This document shows, one piece after another, positions 37,219 through 46,198 of a stretch of DNA of 57,496 nt (its first letter is position 1; every line of letters begins with the position of its first letter). The stretch lies in contig CADCBP010000011.1 of NCBI GenBank assembly GCA_902799705.1, positions 1 to 57,496 on the forward strand. The letters run 5' to 3'. A model generated the notes under the pieces. That model was not told where the DNA came from and made no database searches. It was given only the letters and a program-made list of their open reading frames with translations. Position numbers and translations under genes: made by a program. Origin of the DNA: an uncultured Bacteroidales bacterium (lineage in GTDB: Bacteria > Bacteroidota > Bacteroidia > Bacteroidales > Paludibacteraceae).

Positions 37219-37590
37219 TTACTTCTTCTCTGCCGGCTTTTCTGCTCCTGCAGCGCCCATGGCGCACGAACCGTTGAATAATGCACCGGGCTCTACAATC
37301 AAGGTCTTCGTCATCACTTCACCGTGGATTTTGCCGCTTGCGCGCAAAGATAACTGCTGATGGCAGTTGATCTTACCTTCTAACAAACCAAGAATCTCTG
37401 CGTTCTGGCACACGATCGTACCTTTGACACGGCCTGCCTCACCAATAACGACTTTTCCGCTACAATTTAAATCACCCTCAATCATTCCGTCGATACGAAA
37501 ATCACTGTCTGCTGTGATACTTCCGACAATCTTACTGCCTGCGGTTAATGCATTGAACATCAATCCGCTCTGTTGTTTCTCATTTGCCAT
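37219..37590 (-). CDS. Bactofilin
   Basis: A 123-residue polymer-forming cytoskeletal protein. A central right-handed beta-helix shows short regular repeats (GSITADSDFRIDGMIEGDLN, GKVVIGEAGRVKGTIVCQNAEI, GLLEGKI). An N-terminal tail and a short Ala/Lys-rich tail flank it. It is expected at the membrane in cell shape or wall work. ATG 37590 (MANEKQQ) fits the promoter, and a longer frame to 37632 would run into the promoter. Confidence 0.93.
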   Translation of the reverse strand: MANEKQQSGLMFNALTAGSKIVGSITADSDFRIDGMIEGDLNCSGKVVIGEAGRVKGTIVCQNAEILGLLEGKINCHQQLSLRASGKIHGEVMTKTLIVEPGALFNGSCAMGAAGAEKPAEKK

Positions 37591-37629
37591 AATATTCCAG
37601 TTTTTAATGTATTTCACAAAATTAGCGTG

Positions 37630-37661
37630 CAAAGATACGAAAAATGTTTCATATACGCAAG
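37630..37661 (-). promoter_or_regulatory. Promoter of the bactofilin gene
   Basis: On the minus strand TTGCGTATAT starts at 37660 and TATCTTTG lies at 37637-37630, with 20 bp between. Confidence 0.75.
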
Positions 37662-37711
37662 TACGCGCGCATTATTTTTGAAAAAAAGTGCATTTCATGC
37701 CGAAAAATGAA

Positions 37712-37760
37712 AATCTTTCATCTTTTAACTTTCATCTTTCAACTTTTCTTTGTACCTTTG
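37712..37760 (+). promoter_or_regulatory. Promoter of the small membrane protein gene overlapping a heptamer array
   Basis: TACCTTTG at 37753-37760 is a perfect -7 element. The usual TTTG at -33 is replaced by heptamer sequence (CTTTCAT, CTTTTAA, CTTTCAT, CTTTCAA from about 37715). A change in array length would move the -33 region. Confidence 0.6.
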
Positions 37761-37781
37761 CATGCTATTTTGTGTGCATAT

Positions 37782-37988
37782 ATGAAAATTATACTCGTCA
37801 TAGCCTTGGTCGCGGCAGCGATGTTACTCCTTTCGGTGGGGGTGATCTTCCGTAAAGACCATTCCTTTCGCTCGCAACATATCCATGAAAACGAACGAAT
37901 GCGAAAAGATCATATTCATTGCTCCACCGCTCAGGATAAAGAGTTACGACGCAAGAAGTTGAAACAAATAGACACTAAAAAATTATAA
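37782..37988 (+). CDS. Small conserved single-pass membrane protein
   Basis: A 68-residue protein: one transmembrane helix (IILVIALVAAAMLLLSVGVIF) followed by a basic cytoplasmic tail with HENERMRKDHIHCSTAQDKE. I have seen similar short proteins with a Cys-x-x-x-Q-D segment across Bacteroidales, without known function. It lies 5 bp upstream of the OmpH gene. The start was chosen by its position 21 bp after the -7 element. Confidence 0.75.
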   Translation: MKIILVIALVAAAMLLLSVGVIFRKDHSFRSQHIHENERMRKDHIHCSTAQDKELRRKKLKQIDTKKL

Positions 37989-37993
37989 CACGT

Positions 37994-38620
37994 ATGAACA
38001 AAATTACAATTATCGTAGAGTCGATTTTAGCGGCAGCTGTCGTTGCCTTGTTTGTGCTTTTCTTTACTGCTAATCCGCAAGCAAAAAAAGCGGATAGCCA
38101 GGAAATTATTGCGTCAGGAGAGCTTCTCCCGATCGCTGTCATCAACACGGACTCGATCCTCAAACACTACACCCTCGCGGTAGAGGCTTCGGAAAAACTT
38201 ATGTCAAGTTATGAGGAGTCTACCGTAAAATTGGACACCAAGGCCAAATCCTTGCAGAAAGAGGCAGAGACCTTCCAAAAAGATGTCATGGACTTCCAGC
38301 GCAAACTCGAGGCCAACGCTTTCCTGAGTCGTGAGCGTGCGGAGAGCGAGCAGGCTCGTTTGCAAAAGAAAGAGCAGCAACTCATGGCAAAACAGCAGGA
38401 TTTGGAGAACCTCCGTCAGAAACTCAGTGCTGATTTTATGAACGAACAAGCTGCCCTTACACAGCAACTTCAGGACTCTGTTCAGGCTTACCTCCGCGAG
38501 TTCAATGCCGACGGTCGTTACCATCTCGTGCTCAACGACGCCGTGCTGATGAACAAAGTAGCAGGTTATGACATTACTGACGAGGTGATCGAAGCTCTCA
38601 ACGCCCGCTATAACAAGTAA
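37994..38620 (+). CDS. OmpH/Skp-family periplasmic chaperone
   Basis: A 208-residue protein with an N-terminal hydrophobic anchor or signal (residues 8-27). A long Gln/Glu/Lys coiled coil (about 70-165) follows, typical of Skp tentacles, then a C-terminal beta segment (YHLVLNDAVLMNKVAGYDITDEVI). It should escort unfolded outer-membrane proteins, which fits the outer-membrane gene that follows. Confidence 0.88.
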   Translation: MNKITIIVESILAAAVVALFVLFFTANPQAKKADSQEIIASGELLPIAVINTDSILKHYTLAVEASEKLMSSYEESTVKLDTKAKSLQKEAETFQKDVMDFQRKLEANAFLSRERAESEQARLQKKEQQLMAKQQDLENLRQKLSADFMNEQAALTQQLQDSVQAYLREFNADGRYHLVLNDAVLMNKVAGYDITDEVIEALNARYNK

Positions 38621-38622
38621 AT

Positions 38623-38648
38623 ATTGAAAACTGAAAATTGAAAGGGAA
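38623..38648. repeat. Heptamer array between ompH and the Wzi-like gene
   Basis: ATTGAAA, ACTGAAA, ATTGAAA units occupy the gap right after the ompH stop. Confidence 0.8.
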
Positions 38649-38653
38649 AGATT

Positions 38654-40528
38654 ATGAAAAGCGTAAAACTGTTATCAATAAAATGGCAGGGCGTAATGGT
38701 CCTTTCATTTTTCATTTTTCATTTTTCACTTTCCTTCGCCCAGCGTATCCCGCAGGCCATCGAATATACGGAGATTTATGACTTCCTCGAGGAACTGACC
38801 ACAGACGGTGTCATCCGCTCCAATTCGGCTGTCAAACCTTACACACGGGATTATATCGCGCGTCTGTTGGTTGAGGCGCAGAGTAAGGACTCGTTGCTCA
38901 ATAGACGGCAACGCGATGACCTGCAGTTCTACTTGCAGGACTATGCTTTGGAGTGCGACACGCTTCCTGTTTATTACAGTTACGGTCATCGTCATGTCAC
39001 ACAATGGATCACGCCGGTATCGAATCTCTCGTTGGCGGATCCATCGCTGCACATCTTGACCAAGGACAAGGTATTCAAGATGCGTGTACGTCCGATCTTG
39101 GGAATGGACTTGTATGTGAATCAGAAGGGGTTGCTTCAACACCGTTGGTTCGGTCTTGATATCCAAATGGACATCGCCAAGCACCTTTCTATTTGGGGGT
39201 CTATCCGTGATAACAGTTGGGGAGGACAAGGCATGCAGGGCTCGAAGATTCATTATGGTTGGACGCGGGTAGGGAATACGATGGCCGGTACGCCGGCGTT
39301 GAATAATATTCCGGGAGTGCAATACAAGGAAGCTACTTATGGAGGTGACTTCTCTGATTCACGCGGTGGCCTTTCTCTATACACATGGTGGGGATCCATC
39401 GGTGTACAACGCGAGCGTATCACGTGGGGAGACGCACAGCACTGCTCGAATATCCTTTCGGCTCACAACCCTGCAGTGCCGATGGTTACCCTTCAGCTCA
39501 CCCCCTGCAAATGGTTCCAGTTCGACTATTTCCACGCATGGCTGCCCAGCAATGTTGTGGACTCTACGTATTATTACGTAGAGCGTGCGGATGAGGGAGT
39601 GGAGACACGGCAATACCGACCCGCCAATAAATTCATGGCGGCGAACATGTTTACGTTTATGCCTTGCAAGTATGTACAGTTCGGTTTTGGTAACTCCATC
39701 ATTTACGCAGAGCGTAACGTACAGGCGGCGTATTTCATTCCGATCGCGTTCTTTAAGTCGCTGGACCACCTTTTGACAAAGGGCATCAACTCCGAGAACC
39801 AGAACTCGCAAGTATTCGCCACCATTACCGTCCGTCCTACGGATCACCTCCGTCTCTATGGATCGTTCTTCCTCGATGAGTTCAAGTTTGCGCGACTATC
39901 ACCATCGAATCCTGAGCGCAATCCTATCTCCTATCTTGTCGGATTTAACTGGAGTGGATGGCCGGTGAAGGGACTCGCTCTGCGGGGAGAGTTTACGCGA
40001 TCGTACATCGCTTGCTACACGCATTCAATAAAGGTACTGGACTACACTTCCAATTCCTTTAATATGGGGCATTATATGGGTGACAATGCGCAGAGTATCT
40101 TCGTGCAACTGTCCTACCGTCCCACGCGCAGTCTGCGACTCATGTTGGATTATACAGGCGATACAAAGTATCGTGCCTACGATTATATCCGTAATTATAT
40201 CCGCTCTACTGGAGGTACGAAGCATCCCATACTTGCGCAGAAACCGTTCAGCGAGAAAATATGGCGCAGTGATATTATCGGTTTCCACGCGGTCTATGAG
40301 GTCTTCAATAACTGCTATGCGCACATTGATTTCGAGTACTCGAATATCCGGGCGTTCGCTCCTGCCTCGGAGCGTATTCCTGCGGAAAACCGCGGATGGT
40401 ACGCGGATGGTACCTCTATGAACCTCGCGGGTGATGAACTCAAAAACTATTACCTGAATAAATACACCCCTGTCTATCTGCAGGGACAAAAATTCACTTT
40501 CACATGTGGACTAAGTTTCGGTTTCTAA
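38654..40528 (+). CDS. Wzi-like outer-membrane beta-barrel protein
   Basis: A 624-residue protein. The signal peptide ends SFAQ (about residue 30). It is followed by a helical start (YDFLEELTTDGVI) and a long series of amphipathic beta strands rich in Tyr/Trp, ending in Phe (LSFGF), as for an outer-membrane barrel. The layout resembles capsule assembly Wzi family proteins of Bacteroidota. The signal peptide core VLSFFIFHFSLSFAQ is encoded by heptamers at 38701-38735. The 3' end overlaps the next gene by 25 bp. Confidence 0.75.
   Translation: MKSVKLLSIKWQGVMVLSFFIFHFSLSFAQRIPQAIEYTEIYDFLEELTTDGVIRSNSAVKPYTRDYIARLLVEAQSKDSLLNRRQRDDLQFYLQDYALECDTLPVYYSYGHRHVTQWITPVSNLSLADPSLHILTKDKVFKMRVRPILGMDLYVNQKGLLQHRWFGLDIQMDIAKHLSIWGSIRDNSWGGQGMQGSKIHYGWTRVGNTMAGTPALNNIPGVQYKEATYGGDFSDSRGGLSLYTWWGSIGVQRERITWGDAQHCSNILSAHNPAVPMVTLQLTPCKWFQFDYFHAWLPSNVVDSTYYYVERADEGVETRQYRPANKFMAANMFTFMPCKYVQFGFGNSIIYAERNVQAAYFIPIAFFKSLDHLLTKGINSENQNSQVFATITVRPTDHLRLYGSFFLDEFKFARLSPSNPERNPISYLVGFNWSGWPVKGLALRGEFTRSYIACYTHSIKVLDYTSNSFNMGHYMGDNAQSIFVQLSYRPTRSLRLMLDYTGDTKYRAYDYIRNYIRSTGGTKHPILAQKPFSEKIWRSDIIGFHAVYEVFNNCYAHIDFEYSNIRAFAPASERIPAENRGWYADGTSMNLAGDELKNYYLNKYTPVYLQGQKFTFTCGLSFGF
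38701..38735 (+). repeat. Heptamer array TTTTTCA encoding a signal peptide core
   Basis: Units CCTTTCA, TTTTTCA three times, CTTTCCT. Because three heptamers make 21 bp, they are read as seven-residue steps rich in Phe. Confidence 0.9.
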
Positions 40529-41973
40529 TTTTTTTAGCGGCTTCGCTTTGCTTGAACGCGAATGCTGCTACTTTTATTTATAACGCCGATGGCACGCAGT
40601 CGCAAACCGTAGATGGCATCACCGTCAAACTGGAAAAAGGCGGTAATACAAGCAATGCGCCGGCGTATTCTTCCTATAATGGAATGAAAATGTATGCCAA
40701 TAACACGATTACCATTGATGCGGCACAAGCCTTCAAAAATGTGCAGTTGGTCTTTTCCAAAAATGAGAATAAGGACTACTTGGCAATGACGGCATCTGTG
40801 GGAGAACTCGTCTCCGGTGGAACTTCGACAGCACTCGGTGATAAGAAAATTGACGTGTGGAATGGAGAGACTAATCATTTGGTTTTCACGATGGGGACAA
40901 AAGGTCAACGAATAATCTTTCAGATAGTTGTGGACGGAGACCCTATATATATTAACCCGCAGTCAGATGTCGTGGCAATAGATACTGCCGAGTGGGATCC
41001 TGACTTTGCCTGGTACAGCGAACCTACCGCTGTCATCACGCCGGATACGAATTTCTTCAAGAAAGAGTATATCTTTGTGAGCAGTAATATCCGCGTGCAT
41101 TGTACGCAGGGCTCCATCCTCAGTAACGATACAGCCTACTATTTCAATTGTAACGCAGGCCAAACGATCTCTTTTGAGGCAGCGAAGCCCATCAAGGGAT
41201 TAGTCATCAACGGCGCGGTACGTAAACTCTTCCAAGCTACCTCAGACCAAGGTTCCATGGCTTATATCAGTCCTGACGCTTTCTACCCGGAGGATTATCA
41301 GGAATGCGAATCCGCGGTGATAATTACGGACATCGATGCAAAGAAGGTAACCATTTCCTGCGAGAAGCAACTTCGTTGCTATAGTGTCTATTTCTACTTC
41401 GATGCCAACCCTACGCAAGAGATACGGGATTGTGATGGCGGCACTTCCGGCGGCGAGACAGTCTTCCTGAACTTCGACACAGCGGACGCCGTGTATGAGT
41501 CGGAGATCTCTGCGGACGAGGGAAAAACGAACTATACGATATACCTCTATAATCAGGCTTCGCCGGATTTCCCCTATCTGACGCTCGACTTGTACCCTGC
41601 CGCACAAGGTGACCTGGCCGGTATGTATAACATGGAGGACGGTTCTTTAGGTGAGACTACGTGGTATCAATACGGAGAGAGTGCCTATGACCGCGCGTGG
41701 ATGGAGACGGAAGGACAACTTGTAATCAATAAAGAAGGCGAAGTCTATTCCATCAGCGGTTATATCACCTGTGATGATAACAACACGTATAACTTTACCT
41801 ATAACGGCGTCATGCCTTTCTACGAGGATACAGAGTATTACAGTACCGAAGATATAGAGACAGTTCCTGCGATGGATCGCCATGCCCCGTTGTATGACGT
41901 TCTCGGACGAAAAGTAAACGACACCTATAAAGGCATCGTTATACAGAACGGGCATAAATACGTATTGAAGTAA
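40504..41973 (+). CDS. Secreted protein with probable T9SS-type C-terminal signal
   Basis: A 489-residue protein with a signal peptide (FLIFLAASLCLNANA). Its body is beta-rich with two similar halves and no catalytic motif I recognise. The tail PLYDVLGRKV followed by GIVIQNGHKYVLK is like C-terminal sorting sequences of Bacteroidales T9SS substrates. The start overlaps the Wzi-like gene by 25 bp. Its stop codon is immediately followed by the stop of the convergent glycosyltransferase gene, with no base between. Confidence 0.75.
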   Translation: MWTKFRFLIFLAASLCLNANAATFIYNADGTQSQTVDGITVKLEKGGNTSNAPAYSSYNGMKMYANNTITIDAAQAFKNVQLVFSKNENKDYLAMTASVGELVSGGTSTALGDKKIDVWNGETNHLVFTMGTKGQRIIFQIVVDGDPIYINPQSDVVAIDTAEWDPDFAWYSEPTAVITPDTNFFKKEYIFVSSNIRVHCTQGSILSNDTAYYFNCNAGQTISFEAAKPIKGLVINGAVRKLFQATSDQGSMAYISPDAFYPEDYQECESAVIITDIDAKKVTISCEKQLRCYSVYFYFDANPTQEIRDCDGGTSGGETVFLNFDTADAVYESEISADEGKTNYTIYLYNQASPDFPYLTLDLYPAAQGDLAGMYNMEDGSLGETTWYQYGESAYDRAWMETEGQLVINKEGEVYSISGYITCDDNNTYNFTYNGVMPFYEDTEYYSTEDIETVPAMDRHAPLYDVLGRKVNDTYKGIVIQNGHKYVLK

Positions 41974-42876
41974 TCAGTACGCTTTCTTCATCTTACGATA
42001 GTCTCTGCGGGCTTGGAAGACAGCCTTGAAGGCTCCCCAACGGCCCTGCAGCAGATAGAAACAGGCGGCGACATAGTCCAGTAGCCCGCGAATGAACAGC
42101 ACTCCGTACGGGTGCTGTTTGTTTTTATAGATCATCAGCAGGTTATTACGGTGGTTCAGGTAGGTCTTACGCGGACTCTCATAATTTAATGCACCGCCTC
42201 CGAGGTGATATACCACACTCTCCGGCACACATACCAAACGCCAACCGGCATTACGCATCCGCCAGCATAGATCGATCTCTTCCATGTGCGCAAAGAACGC
42301 TGCGTCCAGTCCGCCGCACTCCTTATATACTTTCGTCCGCACGCACATACACGCACCGCTGGTCCAATCAACCTCTGCCGCCGTGTCATATTGTCCTTTG
42401 TCTTCTTCTACATGCCATAAAATGCGTCCGCGGCAGTAGGGGAAATACAACTTGCTTAAGTAACCTCCTGCCGCCCCTGCGTGCTCAAAATGAGAACGTC
42501 TGAGCCAACTGCGTATCTTCGGTTGAACAGCCGCCACATCGGTGTGGGTATCGAGATAAGCGAGTAGGGGATCCAACCATCCTTCCGTCACTTCTACATC
42601 GCTGTTCAGGAGCACGGTATATTCACTGTCCACCTGTGCGATGGCGCGGTTATAACCCTCTGCAAAGCCGTAGTTTTGATCCAGAACAATGGTCTTGACG
42701 GACGGGAACTCCTTTGCTAATACCTCAAGGCTGTTATCGGTACTGCCGTTATCGGCCACAATAACTTCGAAGTCATAACGCTTGGCGCTCGACTCTTGGC
42801 TCTTCACCACCGACGGAAGATACCTCCTTAGCATTTCCGCCCCGTTCCAGTTTAATATAATTACACTCGTTTCCAT
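41974..42876 (-). CDS. Glycosyltransferase family 2 protein
   Basis: A 300-residue GT-A enzyme: SVIILNWNGAEMLRRYLPSV, VIVADNGSTDNSL, VLLNSDVEV (the metal-binding DxD region), then SGACMCVRTKVYKECGG and EEIDLCWRMRNAGW. It resembles rhamnosyl or similar transferases acting on surface glycans. Residues about 23-32 (SQESSAKRYD) come from a degenerate heptamer stretch. It overlaps the acyltransferase gene by 16 bp. Confidence 0.92.
   Translation of the reverse strand: METSVIILNWNGAEMLRRYLPSVVKSQESSAKRYDFEVIVADNGSTDNSLEVLAKEFPSVKTIVLDQNYGFAEGYNRAIAQVDSEYTVLLNSDVEVTEGWLDPLLAYLDTHTDVAAVQPKIRSWLRRSHFEHAGAAGGYLSKLYFPYCRGRILWHVEEDKGQYDTAAEVDWTSGACMCVRTKVYKECGGLDAAFFAHMEEIDLCWRMRNAGWRLVCVPESVVYHLGGGALNYESPRKTYLNHRNNLLMIYKNKQHPYGVLFIRGLLDYVAACFYLLQGRWGAFKAVFQARRDYRKMKKAY
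42781..42808. repeat. Degenerate heptamer stretch inside the glycosyltransferase gene
   Basis: CTTGGCG, CTCGACT, CTTGGCT, CTTCACC at 7-bp period, read in frame. Confidence 0.55.
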
Positions 42877-43730
42877 TTGAATCGGTTATGTGTCCACAAC
42901 CATAACTCCGGCTGTTCCTGTATATTCTTTTCCAATATCTGCGCGTAGGACTTGGTTATCTCACCTTCGGCGGTCGTTTGAGGCGTAGCCGCTAAAGTGT
43001 GCATGTTAACGTGGTAGTACCCGCGTGCCGGACGGGTGATGTGCAGATAGAAAACAGGATAGCCGAATTTCTTGCTCAACACCTCTCCACCGTCCAGAAA
43101 TCCCGTCTCTTGGTGCAAAAACTGTACCCAGGTGCGTGTTACTTCCGGGCGTGGTTTCTGGTCGCTGAGCAATCCCACCATCACGGGTCTTTTCTCTGCG
43201 CGGTAACGAACCATCTCCCTTAATATACGTTGTTTCTCTACGCATGCTCCGCCGCGTTTGGCGCGGATGGCTAACATCAGACGGTCTATCGCTTTGTTCT
43301 TCAACTGACGATATACGTTTAACTCCGTCACGCCTTCACTGAGCCATTGCTGGATACTCGCCATCCACTCCCAGTTGCCGAAGTGAGCAGACATAAGGAT
43401 TCCTCCTCCTGCTGCGTCCACCAGACGGTTCACTTCGTCCATGTGCTCAAAAACCACCCGCTCGCGCATCTCTTCGCCCGAACAGCCATATCCGTAGATA
43501 CTCTCCACGATGGTGTCGCAGAACTGATGGTAGAAAGCTCGTGCGAGTTGCTCGCGCTCCGCCTCACTCTTCTCAGGAAAAGCCAACGCCAGATTCTTGG
43601 CTGTCATCTTCCGCCGATAACGCACCACATGGTACATGATCGGATAGAGGATCCGGTCTGCGCACCAATAGTGTACGCTCAGAGGCATCTTGCTTAAAAG
43701 AGCGGCACAATGAAGTAACATAGCCAGCAA
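42861..43730 (-). CDS. Lipid A-type late acyltransferase (LpxL/HtrB family)
   Basis: A 289-residue protein with the HxxxxE-like catalytic motif SAHFGNWEW (His about 117). It also has VVRYRRKMTAKNLALAFPEKS and LLSDQKPRP. It should add a secondary acyl chain to lipid A in the inner membrane. The start is 37 bp inside cdsA. ATG 43721 is an alternative, while a start at 43688 would cut into the conserved N-terminus. Confidence 0.88.
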   Translation of the reverse strand: MLAMLLHCAALLSKMPLSVHYWCADRILYPIMYHVVRYRRKMTAKNLALAFPEKSEAEREQLARAFYHQFCDTIVESIYGYGCSGEEMRERVVFEHMDEVNRLVDAAGGGILMSAHFGNWEWMASIQQWLSEGVTELNVYRQLKNKAIDRLMLAIRAKRGGACVEKQRILREMVRYRAEKRPVMVGLLSDQKPRPEVTRTWVQFLHQETGFLDGGEVLSKKFGYPVFYLHITRPARGYYHVNMHTLAATPQTTAEGEITKSYAQILEKNIQEQPELWLWTHNRFKWKRV

Positions 43731-44563
43731 TACGAAGTAATCAGCGGAGACGCTAATAATATACTGTCAAACCGATCCAGCACTCCTCCGTGCCCGGGCA
43801 GAAAACGCCCGGAGTCTTTGACGCCGATTGATCGTTTGAACAAACTCTCCATTAAGTCGCCGAACGTACCAAACACGCTTGCAGTAAAGGCAAAGCCGAG
43901 TGCCGCAAACAAACCAAGTCCGTTCGCCGATATCTCCTCAAACCATCCGAAATAGTATAGAAGGATAGCTGTAATGAACGCAAATACAATGCCCCCGAAG
44001 AGTCCTTCCCAACTCTTCTTTGGGCTTATATGGGGAGTCATCTTATGGTTGCCTTGCGGACGTTTGGCAGTCAGGCTGCCAACGCAATATGCACCCGTGT
44101 CATTCACCCAAACAAGCACAAACAACGCCAATAACAACCATTTGCTCAGGCTCATTAGAAAGCACATCGTGCAGAGTGGTAAAGCAATCATGAGTTGCGA
44201 CATCCACAGGTTAGCCCAGTTCTGCATGGGTTTGCCGGAGTGGTTCCATATCTCGTCCAATAAACCGACCACCAATATTGGCAGGTACGTCATCGCCAGC
44301 GAAGTCCCGAAGGCGCGATAGTACTCGCCGCCCAGAGGCTTGTACGCGAGGCAAACAACCATCCCCCACAACACAGCGGTCGCTAACAGGGCGCATACAC
44401 GAAGCATAGTCGGGGACTTCACCAAACGATGAAACTCATCAACCGCCAGCAGGCAGATAAGCAGCAACAAGCCGGCAAACAACCATTGGTCCCATAGAAT
44501 ACTGCCTACCACGCATCCTACAAACACCGCCCCGCTAAGGGTCCGTTTCCAAAATTCACTCAT
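43694..44563 (-). CDS. cdsA: Phosphatidate cytidylyltransferase
   Basis: A 289-residue polytopic membrane enzyme making CDP-diacylglycerol. The signature KDSGRFLPGHGGVLDRFDS is near residues 245-263, and the metal-binding NDTGAYCVGSLTAKRPQG is near 155-172. It is first in a lipid/LPS/glycan unit transcribed from the promoter at 44584-44614. Confidence 0.96.
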   Translation of the reverse strand: MSEFWKRTLSGAVFVGCVVGSILWDQWLFAGLLLLICLLAVDEFHRLVKSPTMLRVCALLATAVLWGMVVCLAYKPLGGEYYRAFGTSLAMTYLPILVVGLLDEIWNHSGKPMQNWANLWMSQLMIALPLCTMCFLMSLSKWLLLALFVLVWVNDTGAYCVGSLTAKRPQGNHKMTPHISPKKSWEGLFGGIVFAFITAILLYYFGWFEEISANGLGLFAALGFAFTASVFGTFGDLMESLFKRSIGVKDSGRFLPGHGGVLDRFDSILLASPLITSYCWLCYFIVPLF

Positions 44564-44583
44564 ATTTCAACAATTTTGCGCTG

Positions 44584-44614
44584 CAAAATTACTACAAATT
44601 TTCCAAATTTGCAA
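44584..44614 (-). promoter_or_regulatory. Promoter of cdsA
   Basis: On the minus strand, TTG at 44614-44612 and TAATTTTG at 44591-44584 are separated by 20 bp. The start codon follows about 20 bp downstream. Confidence 0.75.
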
Positions 44615-44777
44615 GGTTTTAGTAAAAAAAAATAATCTATGCTTGCGCAAGTGTGTTTTTTTGCTTAAAAGCTTGTGGTTTGCACGATAGTGCGACCCTA
44701 TTTTTCTTCGTTTTTAGAAATAACGATGCAGACGATTTATCGCATGGCACGGTCGTCATTTTAGCTTGGGACTATAA

Positions 44778-44818
44778 AAAATGCCATTCCAAAAATAGTA
44801 ACTTCGGAAATGGCATTT
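44778..44818 (-). terminator. Intrinsic terminator downstream of the acetyltransferase gene
   Basis: AAATGCCATTCC at 44779-44790 pairs with GGAAATGGCATTT at 44806-44818 around a 15-base loop. On the minus strand the stem is followed by TTTTTTATAG. Confidence 0.75.
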
Positions 44819-44845
44819 AAATTCACATTTTGATATAAAAAATTA

Positions 44846-45268
44846 TTATTGAGTTATAGTAATCCTGCCATTTTTAATAACTATACCTGTTTTTAATATT
44901 TTGGCAGGATTCCCCGCTACTATACTATTGCTTGGAACGTCCTTTGACACTATTGAGCCTGCACCAACTACAACATTGTCTCCAATATGTATACCTGGTA
45001 AAATAATACTATTGATACCGATTACACAATCGTGTCCGATATAAGTATGAGTATGCAGTGTGCGACATGAATCGTGTGAAAGGATATATGCTCCCTTTAG
45101 AATGATGCTGTGGTCTCCAATATGAATCCCTGCAGTAAACGTACGGTCGATATGTGCAAATGGTGCTATACGTACGTTTTGACCAATATCCATGCCCTTT
45201 ATTTTTCGGAGGTATGCAGGATAGAGATTGGTTATTATTCCCCACAACTTGCTACGTAAATTGAACAT
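44846..45268 (-). CDS. Left-handed beta-helix (hexapeptide) acyltransferase
   Basis: A 140-residue protein of the WcaF/LacA-type O-acetyltransferases. Hexapeptide repeats run through NVRIAPFAHIDRTFTAGIHIGDHSII and IGINSIILPGIHIGDNVVVGAGSIVSKDV, with the closing IVAGNPAKILKTG. The likely catalytic His is in LSHDS or GHDC. The gene is clearly more AT-rich than its neighbours and lies alone between a terminator and a 550-bp gene-poor stretch, which suggests transfer from elsewhere. Confidence 0.88.
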   Translation of the reverse strand: MFNLRSKLWGIITNLYPAYLRKIKGMDIGQNVRIAPFAHIDRTFTAGIHIGDHSIILKGAYILSHDSCRTLHTHTYIGHDCVIGINSIILPGIHIGDNVVVGAGSIVSKDVPSNSIVAGNPAKILKTGIVIKNGRITITQ

Positions 45269-45820
45269 AACTTACTTTTGTTTTATGCGCGTCTAAGAGC
45301 TCTTTATGGCAGAAAATGCGGGTCTATTGATGTATCCCGCAACTTTCTTATACAGAAGGAAGATGCCAAGAACCTCGTCGTGTATAAGAAAAACAGACAA
45401 AAATGGTTTCTGTGTATACAAATACCGACAAACATTCATTGTTGCATTGACCTTACTATATGTTTCTTGAATTTAGCGGATTTAGAGTTTCCAAGTATAA
45501 AGCGCAATAAACGCTGTTATTTTTTATATAATCTTTTGTTTCTTGTCGGTGAGTGACGTTTATTTTTTTCACGTTGTTGGTGGCAGAGAGAGTATTTTAC
45601 TCCTATAGTAACTTCATAGTTTACGATTTCATTTGTTCATCTGTTGGCATAGCCCCCTTTGGATGATGCCTATAAAACATTATTTCTCCACCATGTTCAT
45701 ACTTTTCGTCTGCAAAGATACAACATTTTTTTTAAACACACAAGAAAAACATTTAAAAACTTGCGTATTTGTAATTTTTGTAGTACTTTTGTACCCGATT
45801 TTGATAAATATAGACCAATT
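45269..45820. other. AT-rich gene-poor stretch
   Basis: I see no supported gene. A 92-codon open frame (45278-45556, +) has no recognisable features and odd composition. The right end holds the promoter of the 45821 gene. The left part may be a remnant of a surface-polysaccharide locus, given the acetyltransferase beside it. Confidence 0.5.
45761..45791 (+). promoter_or_regulatory. Promoter of the acidic protein-ribF unit
   Basis: TTGCGTATTT begins at 45761 and TACTTTTG lies at 45784-45791, with 20 bp between TTG and the -7 element. Confidence 0.75.
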
Positions 45821-46174
45821 ATGGAAAATAATACTTTGGAACTGTCCTTGATGGACGCGGAAGAACGCGAGTTGGTAGAGTATATCTACAATGCTATTCC
45901 TGCGGAGGACCGCGGTGCATTAACTGCGGACGATATCCTCTTTGTGCTCGACGCGATGGATGACTACCTGGAGGAGCAAGGCCTGCTCCGCGAGGATCCC
46001 GAGACAGGCGAGATGGAGTATCTGGAAGGCGAAGTGGATGAGACCGAACAACTGAACTATGTACTGCAGGCTGCAAAAGAAGACCAACGCACTGTTTCCG
46101 GCGTGCAGATCCAACTCATCCAGGATGCGGAACTCCAATTCGGAATAGACAAAGGTTATTATACGGAAGATTAA
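45821..46174 (+). CDS. Small acidic protein of unknown function
   Basis: A 117-residue, strongly acidic cytoplasmic protein (MDAEERELVEYIYNAIP, DDILFVLDAMDDYLEEQGLL, EGEVDETEQLNYVLQAAKED). It is mostly helical and has no Cys. I do not recognise a family. ATG 45821 lies 30 bp after the -7 element; a longer open frame from 45659 would cross the promoter. It is 21 bp upstream of ribF. Confidence 0.75.
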   Translation: MENNTLELSLMDAEERELVEYIYNAIPAEDRGALTADDILFVLDAMDDYLEEQGLLREDPETGEMEYLEGEVDETEQLNYVLQAAKEDQRTVSGVQIQLIQDAELQFGIDKGYYTED

Positions 46175-46198
46175 CTTCTGATTTCTGACTTCTGAATG
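46174..46198 (+). repeat. Heptamer array TTCTGAT before ribF
   Basis: Three units (TTCTGAT, TTCTGAC, TTCTGAA). The last merges with the ribF ATG. Confidence 0.85.

Noticed and set aside
45278-45556. 92-codon frame in the AT-rich gap
   Set aside because: No promoter, no family features, and random-looking composition; kept only as a note in the gap entry.
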